Positions 37,040 to 47,153 of a stretch of DNA of 64,000 bases are shown one piece after another. A program made the position numbers and the translations under genes. Numbering within the stretch: the first letter of the stretch is position 1; every line of letters starts with the position of its first letter. The notes beneath the pieces were generated by a model. It was given only the letters and a program-made list of their open reading frames with translations. It had not been told where the DNA came from and searched no databases. This DNA is from Roseovarius sp. TE539 (GTDB lineage: Bacteria; Pseudomonadota; Alphaproteobacteria; Rhodobacterales; Rhodobacteraceae), in assembly GCF_003298505.1 (NCBI RefSeq), contig NZ_QNGB01000014.1:18594-82593 (forward strand). Direction: 5' to 3'.

Positions 37040-37348
37040 ATGATCCGTCTTGCAATTCTCGGTTTTTGCCTTGCTGCAATGCCTGCGCTGGCCGAAACGG
37101 ACGCCGAGCGCGAGGAGCGTTGCGCGGCGCAGGCCGGTATCGTGGAACAGGCGGTTGCGCTGCGTGGCAAGGGGACAGCCAGGGCCGCTGTCACCGAGGC
37201 CCTCACGGACGGCGAAACGGCGGTGCAGGCGCGTTTCAGGCCTTCGGTCAAGCCGCTTGTGGACTGGGTTTTCGCGCTGGAGGAGTCTCAGCTCACACCT
37301 GAGGTGGCCAGCGTGTTCGAGGCATCCTGCCGCGACTACAAGCAGTAA
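37040..37348 (+). CDS. Small secreted protein, function unknown
   Basis: This 102-residue protein starts with a clear signal peptide (MIRLAILGFCLAAMPALAET, cleavage about residue 18-19). The mature part is about 84 residues, mostly helical, with two cysteines (Cys28 in EERCAAQAG and Cys97 in EASCRDYKQ) that could form a disulfide. An excellent AGGAGG site lies 7 bases before the ATG. It is probably periplasmic. I recognise no family. It follows soxG by 54 bases but has its own strong ribosome site. Confidence 0.7.
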   Translation: MIRLAILGFCLAAMPALAETDAEREERCAAQAGIVEQAVALRGKGTARAAVTEALTDGETAVQARFRPSVKPLVDWVFALEESQLTPEVASVFEASCRDYKQ

Positions 37349-37356
37349 ACCCGCAC

Positions 37357-37373
37357 CACAGCCCCGGGCTGTG
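37357..37373. terminator. Candidate hairpin after the small secreted protein
   Basis: CACAGCC-CCG-GGCTGTG forms a 7-base stem with a 3-base loop 9 bases after the stop at 37348 and before dnaG. There is no T-run, so intrinsic termination is doubtful. Confidence 0.35.
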
Positions 37374-37425
37374 CTTGTGGCGTTCCGGGCTTGGCGCGGA
37401 CGCCGCGATGCCCCATATTACCGGA

Positions 37426-39369
37426 ATGAGCTTGCCCCCTGGTTTCCTGGACGATTTACGCACCCGAACCTCGCTTTCGCAGGTGGTCGGGCGCAAGGTC
37501 ATCTGGGACACGCGAAAATCCAACCAGGCCAAGGGCGACATGTGGGCGCCATGCCCGTTCCATCAGGAAAAGACCGCCTCTTTCCACGTCGATGATCGCA
37601 AGGGTTTCTATTACTGTTTCGGTTGTCATGCCAAGGGTGACGCCATCAGCTTCGTCCGCGAGACGGAAAATGTGGATTTCATGGAGGCGGTTCGAATCCT
37701 GGCGCAGGAAGCTGGCATGCCGATGCCCGAACGCGATCCACAGGCGCAAGCGAAGGCCGACCATCGCGATGAATTGGCAGAGGTCATGGAGATGGCTGTG
37801 CGCCATTTCCGGCTGCGCCTGCAAAGTGCGGCCGGTGGCGCAGCGCGCGATTACCTGCAGGGCCGGGGGCTGAACGCCGAAACCCGCGACCGGTTCGAGA
37901 TCGGTTTTGCCCCGGCGGCCTGGCAGGATCTGTGGGATCACCTGACCGGGCGTGGCGTGACCGAAAAGCAGATACTCGCCTGTGGTCTGGCCAAGCCCGG
38001 CCGCAAGAACGGCCGGCCATACGACACCTTTCGCGGCCGGATCATGTTCCCGATAAGGGATCCGCGCGGACGTTGCATCGCCTTCGGTGGCCGGGCGCTC
38101 GATCCCGAGGAAGACGCCAAGTATCTGAATTCGCCCGAGACCGAGCTGTTCGACAAGTCGCGAACTCTCTACAATCACGGGCCGGCACGGGAGGCGGCGG
38201 GCAAGGGTCAGCCCCTGATCGTTGCCGAGGGGTACATGGATGTCATCACCCTTGGCGCGGCGGGTTTCGATGCTGCCGTGGCCCCGCTCGGAACCGCGGT
38301 GACCGAAGCGCAGCTTGCGCATCTATGGCGTATCTCGGACGAACCGGTGATCGCGCTCGACGGGGATGAGGCCGGCCTGCGGGCCGCGCATCGGGTGATC
38401 GACACGGCTTTGCCGCTTCTGGAGGCGGGCAAGAGCCTGCGTTTCGCGATCCTGCCCGAGAATACCGATCCCGATGACCTGATCCGCGCCGAAGGACCGG
38501 CGGCGGTGCGGGCGCTTGTCGGGTCCGCGCTGCCGATGGTGCAGTTGCTGTGGCAACGCGAGACCGCCGGGCGCAGCTTTGACAGCCCCGAACGGCGGGC
38601 TGCCCTCGACCAGAAGCTGCGCGCCAAGATCGGGCTGATTCGCGATCCCTCGATCCGCAGCCATTACGGACAGGCGATCAAGGATCTCAGATGGAAGCTC
38701 TTCAATCCGCGGCAGGGTCCTGCGGCGAAGGCGCGGGGCGGCCGCTGGCAACCGATCCCGGGTGCACGCGCCGGAACCAAATCTTCCTTGCTTGTCACGG
38801 CAGGGGATGGGGTGCGCGACCATCTGCGCGAGGCGGTGATCCTGGCCACACTCGCAGGGACGCCCGAGGCCTGCGGCGGTTTCGAATCCGGGCTCGAGAC
38901 ACTGGAATGCCGCGACGCGACCCATGCCCGCCTGCGCGATCTGCTGTTGCTGCATGCGAACGAGGGAAAGGACGCGCTGGAAGCGGCGATCAGTGCTGCG
39001 CTCGGGACACAAGCCCTTGAAAAGCTCAGGGCTTTGCCCCATGTCGCGATAACGCCCGCAATCCGGCGTCCGGGTGACGCGGAGCTGGCGCACAAGACAG
39101 TTGCCGAGGAGCTGGAGAAGATCGCCGCGGATCGCGGCCTCAAGGCCGAGGTTTCGGAGGCAGCAGAGGATCTTTCGGGGGTTGCGGACGAAGCGGTAAC
39201 CTGGCGTTTGAGCGAGGCGGCCAGGGTCCGGGACAATGCCCTGCGGAGCATCGGGGAGGACCGGATCGAGTACGAAACGGGCGACAACGGGGCGCGGATG
39301 AACCGCCGGGAACGCGAAGCCTTCGAAAATCTGCTTGGGCGGATCGGCTTCGACAAGCCGGGTAGTTGA
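37426..39369 (+). CDS. dnaG: DNA primase
   Basis: This 647-residue protein synthesises RNA primers at the replication fork. The N-terminal zinc-binding domain shows APCPFHQEKTASF with FYYCFGCHAKGD (Cys43, His46, Cys64, Cys67); the TOPRIM domain has VAEGYMDVITLGAAGF and VIALDGDEAGLRAAHR; the C-terminal part should bind DnaB helicase. The ATG at 37426 gives MSLPPGFLDDLRTRTSLSQVVG, the family-typical start, with GGA upstream; earlier starts at 37375 (GTG) and 37408 (ATG) add unconserved residues. rpoD follows in the same direction, the classic macromolecular-synthesis arrangement. Confidence 0.97.
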   Translation: MSLPPGFLDDLRTRTSLSQVVGRKVIWDTRKSNQAKGDMWAPCPFHQEKTASFHVDDRKGFYYCFGCHAKGDAISFVRETENVDFMEAVRILAQEAGMPMPERDPQAQAKADHRDELAEVMEMAVRHFRLRLQSAAGGAARDYLQGRGLNAETRDRFEIGFAPAAWQDLWDHLTGRGVTEKQILACGLAKPGRKNGRPYDTFRGRIMFPIRDPRGRCIAFGGRALDPEEDAKYLNSPETELFDKSRTLYNHGPAREAAGKGQPLIVAEGYMDVITLGAAGFDAAVAPLGTAVTEAQLAHLWRISDEPVIALDGDEAGLRAAHRVIDTALPLLEAGKSLRFAILPENTDPDDLIRAEGPAAVRALVGSALPMVQLLWQRETAGRSFDSPERRAALDQKLRAKIGLIRDPSIRSHYGQAIKDLRWKLFNPRQGPAAKARGGRWQPIPGARAGTKSSLLVTAGDGVRDHLREAVILATLAGTPEACGGFESGLETLECRDATHARLRDLLLLHANEGKDALEAAISAALGTQALEKLRALPHVAITPAIRRPGDAELAHKTVAEELEKIAADRGLKAEVSEAAEDLSGVADEAVTWRLSEAARVRDNALRSIGEDRIEYETGDNGARMNRREREAFENLLGRIGFDKPGS

Positions 39370-39414
39370 AGAAATTGGTGAGGAACCAACAAAGAAATCA
39401 GGGTAGACGGGTGT

Positions 39415-39456
39415 GCGAATCACTGTGACGCGTTATTGATTCGCCTTGGGCGAATC
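39415..39456 (+). promoter_or_regulatory. Three-arm alternative hairpin with GANTC sites upstream of rpoD
   Basis: GCGAATCA (39415-39422), TGATTCGC (39437-39444) and GGCGAATC (39449-39456) let the middle arm pair perfectly over 8 bases with either neighbour: 39437-39444 with 39415-39422, or 39438-39445 with 39449-39456 (loop TTG). The two hairpins exclude each other. The same segment holds three GANTC sites (39417, 39438, 39452), the target of the CcrM methylase in alphaproteobacteria. It ends 31 bases before the rpoD ATG. Confidence 0.55.
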
Positions 39457-39487
39457 GCCCGATCCGACCATTGCTCAGGAGCACTAC

Positions 39488-41515
39488 ATGGCCGCCAAGG
39501 ATGCCGACGACCAGAAGCCCGAGGAACAGGAGGCCGAGCTTTCGCTGGACATGAGCCAGGCCGCGGTCAAGAAGATGATCAGCGAGGCCCGTGAGAAGGG
39601 TTTCATAACCTACGACCAGCTCAACAAGGCGCTGCCGCCTGATCAGGTGTCCTCCGAACAGATCGAAGACGTGATGTCGATGCTTTCGGAAATGGGCATC
39701 AACATCATCGAGTCCGAAGAGGCCGAGGAAGAGGACGGCAAATCCACCGCGGTCGCCGAAATCGGCAAGAAAGGCGAGGTTGCTCTCGGGTCCGGCAAGG
39801 AGGAAAAGCTTGATCGTACCGACGATCCGGTGCGCATGTACCTGCGCGAGATGGGCAGCGTCGAACTCCTGAGCCGTGAGGGCGAGATCGCCATCGCCAA
39901 GCGGATCGAGGCAGGGCGGAACACGATGATCGCCGGGCTGTGCGAAAGCCCGCTGACCTTCCAGGCCATCACCATCTGGCGTGACGAACTTCTGGGCGAG
40001 GACATCCTGCTCAGGGACGTGATCGACCTCGAAACGACATTCGGCGATCAGATTGGTGACGAGGAGGTGGCAGCCACCGATCCGGTGGTGGAGGCGGCCA
40101 ACGTCGCCGCGGCACCGGGCGCGGCCGACACCACCGGAGAGTCGCGGGATGCGAAGACCGCCAAGGACGATGACGGACCGGAGCTTGATGCCGACGGCAA
40201 CCCGATCGCCAAGGAGGAGGACGACGAGGAGGAAGAACAGGCCAACATGAGCCTCGCGGCGATGGAAGCCGCGCTCAAGCCGAAGGTCCTGGAGACGCTG
40301 GACCGGATCGCCCAGGATTACGAAAAACTCAGCGAGATGCAGGACAGCCGCATCTCGGCGACACTGAACGAGGACGGGTCGTTTTCCTCCAAGCAGGAGG
40401 AGACGTATCAGCAACTGCGCTCGGAAATCGTCGAACTAGTCAACTCCCTTCACCTGCACAACAATCGTATCGAGGCGCTGATCGACCAGCTTTACGGGAT
40501 CAACAAGCGGATCATGTCGATCGACAGCGCAATGGTGAAGCTGGCCGATCAGGCCCGGATCAACCGCAAGGACTTTGTCGAAGCCTATCGCGGCCGCGAG
40601 CTTGATCCCACATGGCTGGATGACATGGCGCAGAAGCCCGGGCGCGGCTGGCAGATGTTCATGGAACGCTCTCCCGAGAAGGTTGCGGAACTGCGCGCCG
40701 ACATGGCCCAGGTGGGGCAGTATGTGGGGCTGGATATCCCCGAATTCCGCCGCATCGTCGCCCAGGTGCAGAAAGGCGAGAAGGAAGCGCGCCAGGCCAA
40801 GAAGGAGATGGTCGAGGCCAACCTGCGGCTGGTGATCTCCATCGCCAAGAAATACACCAATCGGGGCCTGCAATTCCTTGATCTCATTCAGGAGGGCAAC
40901 ATCGGCCTGATGAAGGCGGTGGACAAGTTCGAGTATCGCCGCGGCTACAAGTTCAGCACCTATGCCACCTGGTGGATCCGGCAGGCGATCACCCGCTCCA
41001 TCGCGGATCAGGCGCGCACCATCCGTATCCCCGTTCACATGATCGAGACAATCAACAAGCTGGTGCGCACCGGCCGCCAGATGCTCCACGAGATCGGCCG
41101 CGAGCCGACGCCGGAAGAGCTGGCCGAGAAGCTGCAGATGCCGCTGGAAAAGGTCCGCAAGGTGATGAAGATCGCCAAGGAACCGATCAGCCTGGAAACG
41201 CCCATAGGCGATGAGGAGGACAGCCAGCTCGGCGATTTCATCGAGGACAAGAACGCCGTCCTGCCGCTGGACAGCGCCATCCAGGACAACCTCAAGGAAA
41301 CCACCACGCGGGTCCTCAGCTCGCTCACCCCGCGCGAGGAGCGCGTGCTCAGGATGCGCTTCGGTATCGGCATGAACACCGACCACACGCTCGAGGAGGT
41401 GGGCCAGCAATTCTCGGTGACGCGCGAACGCATCCGGCAGATCGAGGCCAAGGCACTGCGAAAGCTGAAGCATCCGAGCCGGTCGCGGAAGCTGCGGAGT
41501 TTCCTGGATCAGTGA
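39488..41515 (+). CDS. rpoD: RNA polymerase primary sigma factor (sigma-70)
   Basis: This 675-residue protein is the housekeeping sigma factor. Region 1.1 is at the N-terminus ([23 protein letters not shown]); region 1.2 is around [31 protein letters not shown] long acidic non-conserved segment follows (about 190-260, with EEDDEEEEQ). The core [27 protein letters not shown] and [15 protein letters not shown] is region 2 (from about 445), and [22 protein letters not shown] is the region 4 helix-turn-helix (about 643). The ATG at 39488 has AGGAG seven bases upstream. It is 118 bases from dnaG. Confidence 0.98.
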   Translation: MAAKDADDQKPEEQEAELSLDMSQAAVKKMISEAREKGFITYDQLNKALPPDQVSSEQIEDVMSMLSEMGINIIESEEAEEEDGKSTAVAEIGKKGEVALGSGKEEKLDRTDDPVRMYLREMGSVELLSREGEIAIAKRIEAGRNTMIAGLCESPLTFQAITIWRDELLGEDILLRDVIDLETTFGDQIGDEEVAATDPVVEAANVAAAPGAADTTGESRDAKTAKDDDGPELDADGNPIAKEEDDEEEEQANMSLAAMEAALKPKVLETLDRIAQDYEKLSEMQDSRISATLNEDGSFSSKQEETYQQLRSEIVELVNSLHLHNNRIEALIDQLYGINKRIMSIDSAMVKLADQARINRKDFVEAYRGRELDPTWLDDMAQKPGRGWQMFMERSPEKVAELRADMAQVGQYVGLDIPEFRRIVAQVQKGEKEARQAKKEMVEANLRLVISIAKKYTNRGLQFLDLIQEGNIGLMKAVDKFEYRRGYKFSTYATWWIRQAITRSIADQARTIRIPVHMIETINKLVRTGRQMLHEIGREPTPEELAEKLQMPLEKVRKVMKIAKEPISLETPIGDEEDSQLGDFIEDKNAVLPLDSAIQDNLKETTTRVLSSLTPREERVLRMRFGIGMNTDHTLEEVGQQFSVTRERIRQIEAKALRKLKHPSRSRKLRSFLDQ

Positions 41516-41717
41516 TCTGGAGTGTTGCAAGTGGACTTATTGGAAGAGCAGACAGCATCGCTGGCATCCACGGCCCATACGATGGTGCTTGCACCCATCC
41601 ACCTCCACGCTGATTCAAGAGAAGTCACATTATGCCCGCGGGGCTCCGGGAGTTTACCGGAGAGGAATAATTGCGGCCCCGTTGTCGAAGGAGCCGCCGC
41701 GGCGTAGTCTGGCGCCC

Positions 41718-42137
41718 GTGCGGACCACATTCACCATTTCCACGCGCGGCCCCGCGCTTTACGAGTTCACCGCGGAGGTGAGCGAATGGCTGCGCGCGGC
41801 GGGGGCAGGCGACGGGCTGCTGACGCTGTTCATCCGCCATACCTCCGCGAGCCTGCTGATCCAGGAAAACGCCGATCCGAGGGTGCAGCACGACCTGCAG
41901 ACATTCTTTCATCGCCTCGTGCCGCCATCCTCGGACCCGGCGATGGGCTGGATCACCCACACCCAGGAAGGCCCCGACGACATGCCCGCCCATATCAAGG
42001 CCGCGATGATGCCGGTCAGCCTTCAGATCCCGGTGGTGGGCGGGTGCATGGACCTGGGCACTTGGCAGGGACTCTATGTGGTCGAGCACAGAAATGCGCC
42101 GCACACCCGGCAGGTGGCGGCGCATATCGGACCATGA
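41718..42137 (+). CDS. YjbQ-family protein (UPF0047)
   Basis: This 139-residue protein has the YjbQ core: FTISTRGPALYEFTAEVSEWLR, GLLTLFIRHTSASLLIQENADPRVQHDLQTFFHRL, and THTQEGPDDMPAHIKAAMMPVSLQIPVVGGCMDLGTWQGLYVVEHRNAPHTR, with the conserved H-T-S-A-S and H-x-x-E-G-x-D-D-M-P-A-H motifs. E. coli YjbQ shows weak thiamine-phosphate synthase activity, and its true role is unsettled. The start is uncertain: GTG 41718 fits the family length but has no clear ribosome site, and the frame is open to a TTG at 41589. The 202 bases between rpoD and this gene hold nothing else that I recognise. Confidence 0.85.
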   Translation: MRTTFTISTRGPALYEFTAEVSEWLRAAGAGDGLLTLFIRHTSASLLIQENADPRVQHDLQTFFHRLVPPSSDPAMGWITHTQEGPDDMPAHIKAAMMPVSLQIPVVGGCMDLGTWQGLYVVEHRNAPHTRQVAAHIGP

Positions 42138-42243
42138 GACGGCATTCCTGCTCGAAAGCGTCCCGTCATTCCATGTCGTGATCCGGTCGGATTTTGCCAA
42201 GGGGCGCTGGAAGACGGCATCAACCCGTATCTGGTGGCACGGA

Positions 42244-42260
42244 TTTTGGGCTACCCAAAA
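42244..42260. repeat. Inverted repeat between yjbQ-like gene and nrdR
   Basis: TTTTGGG-CTA-CCCAAAA is a perfect 7-base stem with a 3-base loop, 82 bases before the nrdR start. It could be a weak terminator of the preceding gene (A-run rather than T-run on the plus strand) or an operator. It does not resemble a known NrdR box. Confidence 0.4.
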
Positions 42261-42341
42261 CCTTGCGGCTGGCCTATAGTGACTGTGGATAAATGGGCAT
42301 CAGACCCATGAGCCGAGGCAGAGAAGAAGAGGGGAAGGCCG

Positions 42342-42830
42342 ATGCGCTGCCCGTTTTGCGGAAATATCGAAACACAGGTGAAAGACTCGCGACCGGCAGA
42401 GGAGCATGTCTCGATCCGCAGGCGGCGGTTCTGTCCGGCCTGCGCGGGACGGTTCACCACTTATGAACGGGTGCAGTTGCGCGATCTGGTGGTCGTGAAA
42501 ACCAACGGGCGGCGCGAGGATTTCGACCGTGACAAGCTGGAACGATCGATCCGCATCGCGCTGCAGAAGCGCCCGGTGGAACCAGAACGCGTCGAGCAGA
42601 TGATCAGCGGCATCGTGCGCCGGCTGGAAAGCATGGGCGACACCGACATTCCCTCCAAGACCGTGGGCGAGATCGTGATGGAAAGCCTCGCACGGATCGA
42701 CACGGTGGCCTATGTCCGTTTTGCCAGCGTTTACAAGAATTTCCAGGCGGCGGATGATTTCGACAGGTTCGTGAGCGAGCTGCGCCCGGAGCCAGAGGTG
42801 GCGGCGGCCGAAGACAAGCCGGACGCGTGA
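42342..42830 (+). CDS. nrdR: Ribonucleotide reductase regulator NrdR
   Basis: This 162-residue protein has the NrdR zinc ribbon [21 protein letters not shown] with [19 protein letters not shown] (Cys3, Cys6, Cys31, Cys34), followed by an ATP-cone domain ([29 protein letters not shown] to about residue 140). It represses ribonucleotide reductase genes when dATP is bound. The C-terminal tail ([17 protein letters not shown]) is a little longer than usual. The ATG at 42342 has AGGGGAAGG upstream. Its stop overlaps ribD by 4 bases, an arrangement common to many proteobacteria. Confidence 0.97.
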   Translation: MRCPFCGNIETQVKDSRPAEEHVSIRRRRFCPACAGRFTTYERVQLRDLVVVKTNGRREDFDRDKLERSIRIALQKRPVEPERVEQMISGIVRRLESMGDTDIPSKTVGEIVMESLARIDTVAYVRFASVYKNFQAADDFDRFVSELRPEPEVAAAEDKPDA

Positions 42831-43921
42831 GCGCGGAAGATGCCCGTTTCATGGCACTGGCGCTGTCATTGGGACGGCGTGGCCAGGGCCAGTGCTGGCC
42901 CAACCCGGCGGTCGGATGTGTCCTCGTGAGGGAGGGCCGGATCGTGGGGCGCGGGCGCACCGCGGCGGGTGGCCGGCCCCATGCCGAAACGGTGGCCCTG
43001 GCGCAAGCGGGCGCGGCGGCGCATGGCGCAACGGCTTATGTAAGCCTCGAACCCTGCGCGCATCACGGACAGACCCCGCCATGTGCCGAAGCCCTGGTGG
43101 CCGCCGGGGTGGCCCGGGTCGTCGCCCCGTTCCGTGATAGCGACCGTCGGGTGGACGGGCGCGGCTTCGACATCCTGCGTGCCTCGGGTGTGGCAGTCCA
43201 GACCGGCGTGATGGAGGCGGAGGCGGCGCGTGATCTGGCCGGGTTCCGCCTCCGCGTGGCCGAGGGGCGCCCCCGGATCACGCTGAAGCTGGCAACATCC
43301 TTCGACGGGCGGATCGCCACCGCATCAGGGCAGAGCCAGTGGATCACCGGGCCACAGGCGCGGCGGACAGTACACGCCTTGCGGGCGCGGCATGATGCCG
43401 TGATGGTGGGGGCGGGTACGGCGCGTGCCGACGATCCGATGCTCACCGCCCGTGGCATGGGGGTGGAGCGCCAGCCGGTGCGTGTCGTGGTGTCGCGGCG
43501 GCTGGACCTTCCGCCGGACTCGAATCTCGCACGGAGCGCGCATGACGTGCCGCTGTGGCTATGTCACGGGCCGGAGATCGACACCGCGACCGCTGCCACT
43601 TGGGAGGCGGCGGGTGCAACGCTCTTGCCGTGTGAGGTGCGCGCCGGGCAACTGGACCCGGCCTCGGTCCTGAAAATGCTGGGCGCACGCGGTCTGACCA
43701 GCGTTCTGTGCGAGGGGGGCGGGGCCCTGGCCGCGTCTTTGCTGGCGCATGATGCCGTGGACGAGCTGGTGGGCTTCTCGGCCGGTCTGGCGATCGGTGC
43801 GGAGGGTTTGCCGGCGATCGGTGCGTTGGGGCTTGATGCGCTTGAGGCGGCGCCGCGGTTCGATCTTCAGGAGGCCCGACCGTTGGCCGGTGACGTGATG
43901 CATCGCTGGACAAGGGCCTGA
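42827..43921 (+). CDS. ribD: Bifunctional riboflavin biosynthesis deaminase/reductase
   Basis: This 364-residue protein carries out the second and third steps of riboflavin synthesis, deamination of the GTP cyclohydrolase II product and reduction of the ribose. The deaminase domain has the zinc site [15 protein letters not shown] and [18 protein letters not shown] (His52, Glu54, Cys77, Cys86); the reductase domain starts near [25 protein letters not shown] and includes [20 protein letters not shown] and [13 protein letters not shown]. Length is normal. The ATG overlaps nrdR by 4 bases. Instead of ribE next, three capsule genes on the opposite strand follow. Confidence 0.96.
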   Translation: MSAEDARFMALALSLGRRGQGQCWPNPAVGCVLVREGRIVGRGRTAAGGRPHAETVALAQAGAAAHGATAYVSLEPCAHHGQTPPCAEALVAAGVARVVAPFRDSDRRVDGRGFDILRASGVAVQTGVMEAEAARDLAGFRLRVAEGRPRITLKLATSFDGRIATASGQSQWITGPQARRTVHALRARHDAVMVGAGTARADDPMLTARGMGVERQPVRVVVSRRLDLPPDSNLARSAHDVPLWLCHGPEIDTATAATWEAAGATLLPCEVRAGQLDPASVLKMLGARGLTSVLCEGGGALAASLLAHDAVDELVGFSAGLAIGAEGLPAIGALGLDALEAAPRFDLQEARPLAGDVMHRWTRA

Positions 43922-43985
43922 CTGCCCGGCGGATGCCGCGCCGGCAAGTGGCCGCCGGTGATGTCTTGAGCAGGCGGGTTGCGGG

Positions 43986-46007
43986 TCAGCGCCAGAGTGC
44001 GGCGTACGAGGCAAATGCGCCCTGGACCTTGGCCAGCAAGCGATTGGCCCGGCCCGGATGCGGGATCGGGCCGGTGGCAAGGCGTTCCGCGGCAAGTTCG
44101 GCCGGGCAGGGCAGGCCGGTCACCGGGTCGCGGTAGCGCGGATAGTCGATCAGGGCGGCGTGGACCAGCCCGGCGAGGGTGGGGCGCGCATTGCGCCGTG
44201 CCGGTACGCGGCCAAGATCGCGGGTCAGGCCCCAGCCGGCATAGAAGGGTGCGCCGGTGGTGGTCACGGGCACGCCGCGCAGCAGCGCCTCGAACCCCAT
44301 CAGCGATGTCATGGTCCAGACTTCGTCCACCATGGTGAGGAGGGCCGCCGGGTCGGCATGGTTCACTACGGCGTCGGCGAGCCTTTCAAGAGCTTCGGGC
44401 GCAACCTTTCCGGTGCGCAGGCCGGCCTCGACATCCGGGTGCGGCTTGTAGAGGATCGTTGCCCCGGGGTTTTCCGCGCGGACCCGTTCCAGAAGCGCGT
44501 GGTTGGTCACGATGTCGCCCGCACCCAGGCGGATCGAGGCGTCATCCTCAACCTGGCCGGGCACGAGGATGCGGTGGCCGCCGGGCAGGTCGGGCGCCGC
44601 ATGGCCCAGATTGTATTTCGACAGCCCGTCACGACGCAGCCTCGCGGTCAGCGCCTCGGCCCGGTCGCGCTGATCCGGGCGCAGGGTGCTGCGCGCGGCG
44701 ATAAGGTGTTCCAGGCGGCTGGGTCGCGCGGGATCGTAGTAGATTCCCAGGTCGTCGCAGACCAGCGACAGGGGCGGCACCAGCTCGGCGCCAAGACCGC
44801 GCGAACGCAGGAAGCCGTCCTCGATCCGGACCGCGTCGTCGGGCGCGTCGGACGCCCGGCCCGCCCAGACCATCGCGCGGCGGCCTTTCGCCCGTCCGGC
44901 TGTGAAGGTGACGCGCCGATACCGCCCGAAGAAACGTTGCAAGGGCGCGCGTTTCCACAGACGCATGCCATGCGCGTTCCAGCCGCTGCGATCCTCGCGC
45001 CATTCGCGGGCATGGGCTTCGAGCGTGGCGATCGTCTCTTCAAGGGTGCAGAGCCGGTCGGTGTAAGGATCGTACCAATGCGGGTACAGGATCATCGATG
45101 CCGCGAAAAGCTGCGCAGCACTGAGCCTGCGGCCCCGGCGCGGCAGCGGTGACGGGTGACGGTCTTCGGTCAGGTTCCAGCCGGCATAGAAGGGTTGCCC
45201 GAAGACCTTCGGGCGGTGACCGGCGAAGATCGCCTCGAAGCCGAGTTGCGAGCTGACGGTGTAGACGCCGACCGCCCCGTCAAGCAGCGACCAGGGACTG
45301 ACCGGATCGGAGAAGAGCCGGACGCGGCCGGTGGCATCGGCCGGGCCGAAATGGCCGCGGCGGTGGCCGGCCTGGGTCTCGGGATGCGTCTTGATCAGAA
45401 CCGGCGCGCCGGGATGGTCCGTCTGGGCCTGAACCAGCATGTCCCGGAACGTGTCCGGCCCGGCGCCGCCGTGACGGATACTGGCATCGCCGCGGGTCTG
45501 GTCGATCACCAGGACATAGCCTGGCGCGGGGCAGGGCGTGGCGGGATCGAAGGCATTGTACTTGCTCAGATGCGCTTCGCGCAGGCGCGCGATCCCGGCG
45601 CGGGCGCGATTCATCAGCACGGTGTCGTCAAGCGGGTGTGTTGCCAGAAGGGTTTCGAGGTCGGATGGCGCGGCGGCGTCGAAATGCACTCCGGTGCGGT
45701 CGATCACGAGGCCAAGGGATGGCCCGCCCGCGCGGCCCGGCCGGATGGAGCGCAGGAAAGCGTCCTCGATCCTGAGAAGGGGCGCGCCCCGGCGTGCGGC
45801 GGCGGCCTCTCCCCTGGCGGCGTAGGGGCTGCGGCCCCAGACGGCCACCGGTGCGTCAGGCCCCGCGCGCCCGGGAACGAGGCGGTAGCCGGCCAGATCG
45901 AGTATGCGCCGAATGCGGCGCTGATACGCGAAACCGGCGTTGAAATACCGGGTGGTGACGGGCCGTGTGCCGTCCGGAGGCAAGCCCGTTTCGGTCTGCC
46001 GGGTCAC
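43986..46007 (-). CDS. kpsC: Capsule polysaccharide lipid-anchor synthesis protein KpsC
   Basis: This 673-residue protein is built of two homologous halves, as in KpsC: LLRIEDAFLRSIRPGRAGGPSLGLVIDRTGVHFDA in the first and VRIEDGFLRSRGLGAELVPPLSLVCDDLGIYYDP in the second, each later followed by a KTHPE/KPHPD motif (VLIKTHPETQAGH, ILYKPHPDVEAG) and a GFEAIFAG/GFEALLRG motif. KpsC is a dual Kdo transferase that elongates the poly-Kdo linker on the lipid anchor of group 2-type capsules. The GTG start at 46005-46007 lies 6 bases after the exporter gene stop. Confidence 0.92.
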   Translation of the reverse strand: MTRQTETGLPPDGTRPVTTRYFNAGFAYQRRIRRILDLAGYRLVPGRAGPDAPVAVWGRSPYAARGEAAAARRGAPLLRIEDAFLRSIRPGRAGGPSLGLVIDRTGVHFDAAAPSDLETLLATHPLDDTVLMNRARAGIARLREAHLSKYNAFDPATPCPAPGYVLVIDQTRGDASIRHGGAGPDTFRDMLVQAQTDHPGAPVLIKTHPETQAGHRRGHFGPADATGRVRLFSDPVSPWSLLDGAVGVYTVSSQLGFEAIFAGHRPKVFGQPFYAGWNLTEDRHPSPLPRRGRRLSAAQLFAASMILYPHWYDPYTDRLCTLEETIATLEAHAREWREDRSGWNAHGMRLWKRAPLQRFFGRYRRVTFTAGRAKGRRAMVWAGRASDAPDDAVRIEDGFLRSRGLGAELVPPLSLVCDDLGIYYDPARPSRLEHLIAARSTLRPDQRDRAEALTARLRRDGLSKYNLGHAAPDLPGGHRILVPGQVEDDASIRLGAGDIVTNHALLERVRAENPGATILYKPHPDVEAGLRTGKVAPEALERLADAVVNHADPAALLTMVDEVWTMTSLMGFEALLRGVPVTTTGAPFYAGWGLTRDLGRVPARRNARPTLAGLVHAALIDYPRYRDPVTGLPCPAELAAERLATGPIPHPGRANRLLAKVQGAFASYAALWR

Positions 46008-46013
46008 GGCGAG

Positions 46014-47153
46014 TCAGTCCCCGGCGAGGCTGCTGACAGTATCGACCGTGCTGAGCGTTCCGGTAAGGGCGGATATGACCTTGTTCCACTGGGTGAACGG
46101 CGCCTCGGTGACATAGAGCGTATCAGCATCGCGTACCGAGAAGTCGCGCGCCATGAACATGCCGTTGGGCTGGGTCAGGTCGAGCACGTAGACCATGCGC
46201 TGTGCGCCGACCAGATCGTTGCGGCCCAGCACCTGATTGGCGATGGCCGCCGGTTCGTTGCGCATGATGAAGACGCCGGTGGGATCCGAGGCATTGGCCA
46301 CAAGGCCGCCAACCTGCGCGATCGCCTCGACGGCGCTGAGGGTCTGGGTTTCGAAGGGGATGCGGGCCTGCGCGCCGGTGGCGCCAAGCGCTGTAAAGGC
46401 CCGGGTGTCCTGTTCCACGAGAACCCGGTCGCCGCCGCGCAGGGCGATGTCGAAATCGGAATTCTTGTAGAGATCCTGGAACCAGACCTTGCTGCGCTCC
46501 TCGCCCCGGATCACGGTGATCTGCGCCACCTCGGCGGGAATGGTGATGCCCCCCGCGGCGGCCAGCATTGCCGAAAGTGTCCGCGTTGGCCGCTCGATCG
46601 GATAAACCCCCTGAGCGCCGATGGAGCCGACCACGGACACGGTGGAACCGTCGCCGGCCACGCGGCGGACCTGGACCTGGGGATCGGGAGTCTGTTCATC
46701 GAGCTTCGAGGTGATGATCCGGCGGATTGCCTCGGGAGAATTGCCGGCGGCGCGGATGCGTCCGGCATAGGGCACGAAGATGAACCCGGCCCCGTCGACC
46801 TGCACCTCCTCGAGCACCGTCTGGTTGCCCATTTCCCCGGCCAGCAGCCCGTCATCGACATTTTCCCAGATCGTCAGGCCGAGTGTATCGCCGGGGCGGA
46901 TCGTATCGGACCCCAGGCGGCCGGCGTTGCGGAACTCGTCGGTGAACCCCAGGGCGGGCTGCACGGCGGTGGCGCGGGTCACACGATCGTTCACTGAAAC
47001 GACGAAGGCATCGCCCTGGCGCTGTACCGACCCCGCATAGATTTCACGCTTGTTGGGCCCCATGCGTGGAAGGATGTTGCCGCAGGATGAGATCATCGCA
47101 GCAATCAGCACAAGGGCGACGGAACGCGCCCAACGGGAGGAACGGGGTTTCAC
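46014..47153 (-). CDS. Capsule/polysaccharide export outer-membrane lipoprotein (Wza/KpsD type)
   Basis: This 379-residue protein has a lipoprotein signal peptide with a lipobox at MISSC (Cys24). A polysaccharide biosynthesis/export domain follows (DTIRPGDTLGLTIWENVDDGLLAGEMGNQTVLEEVQVDGAGFIFVPYAGRIRAAG) and then SLBB-type repeats (TVSVVGSIGAQGVYPI, VEAIAQVGGLVANASDPTGVFIMR). Such proteins form the outer-membrane channel for capsular polysaccharide. It lies between kpsS and kpsC on the minus strand. The inner-membrane ABC exporter (KpsM, KpsT, KpsE) is not encoded in the window. Confidence 0.92.
   Translation of the reverse strand: MKPRSSRWARSVALVLIAAMISSCGNILPRMGPNKREIYAGSVQRQGDAFVVSVNDRVTRATAVQPALGFTDEFRNAGRLGSDTIRPGDTLGLTIWENVDDGLLAGEMGNQTVLEEVQVDGAGFIFVPYAGRIRAAGNSPEAIRRIITSKLDEQTPDPQVQVRRVAGDGSTVSVVGSIGAQGVYPIERPTRTLSAMLAAAGGITIPAEVAQITVIRGEERSKVWFQDLYKNSDFDIALRGGDRVLVEQDTRAFTALGATGAQARIPFETQTLSAVEAIAQVGGLVANASDPTGVFIMRNEPAAIANQVLGRNDLVGAQRMVYVLDLTQPNGMFMARDFSVRDADTLYVTEAPFTQWNKVISALTGTLSTVDTVSSLAGD

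Noticed and set aside
41522..41707. 61-codon plus-strand frame between rpoD and the YjbQ-like gene
   Set aside because: It has a TTG start without a ribosome site, an unconserved sequence and no neighbours that suggest a role.
45156..46997. Plus-strand open frame of 613 codons
   Set aside because: It covers kpsC and the export lipoprotein gene in antisense and shows no domain.
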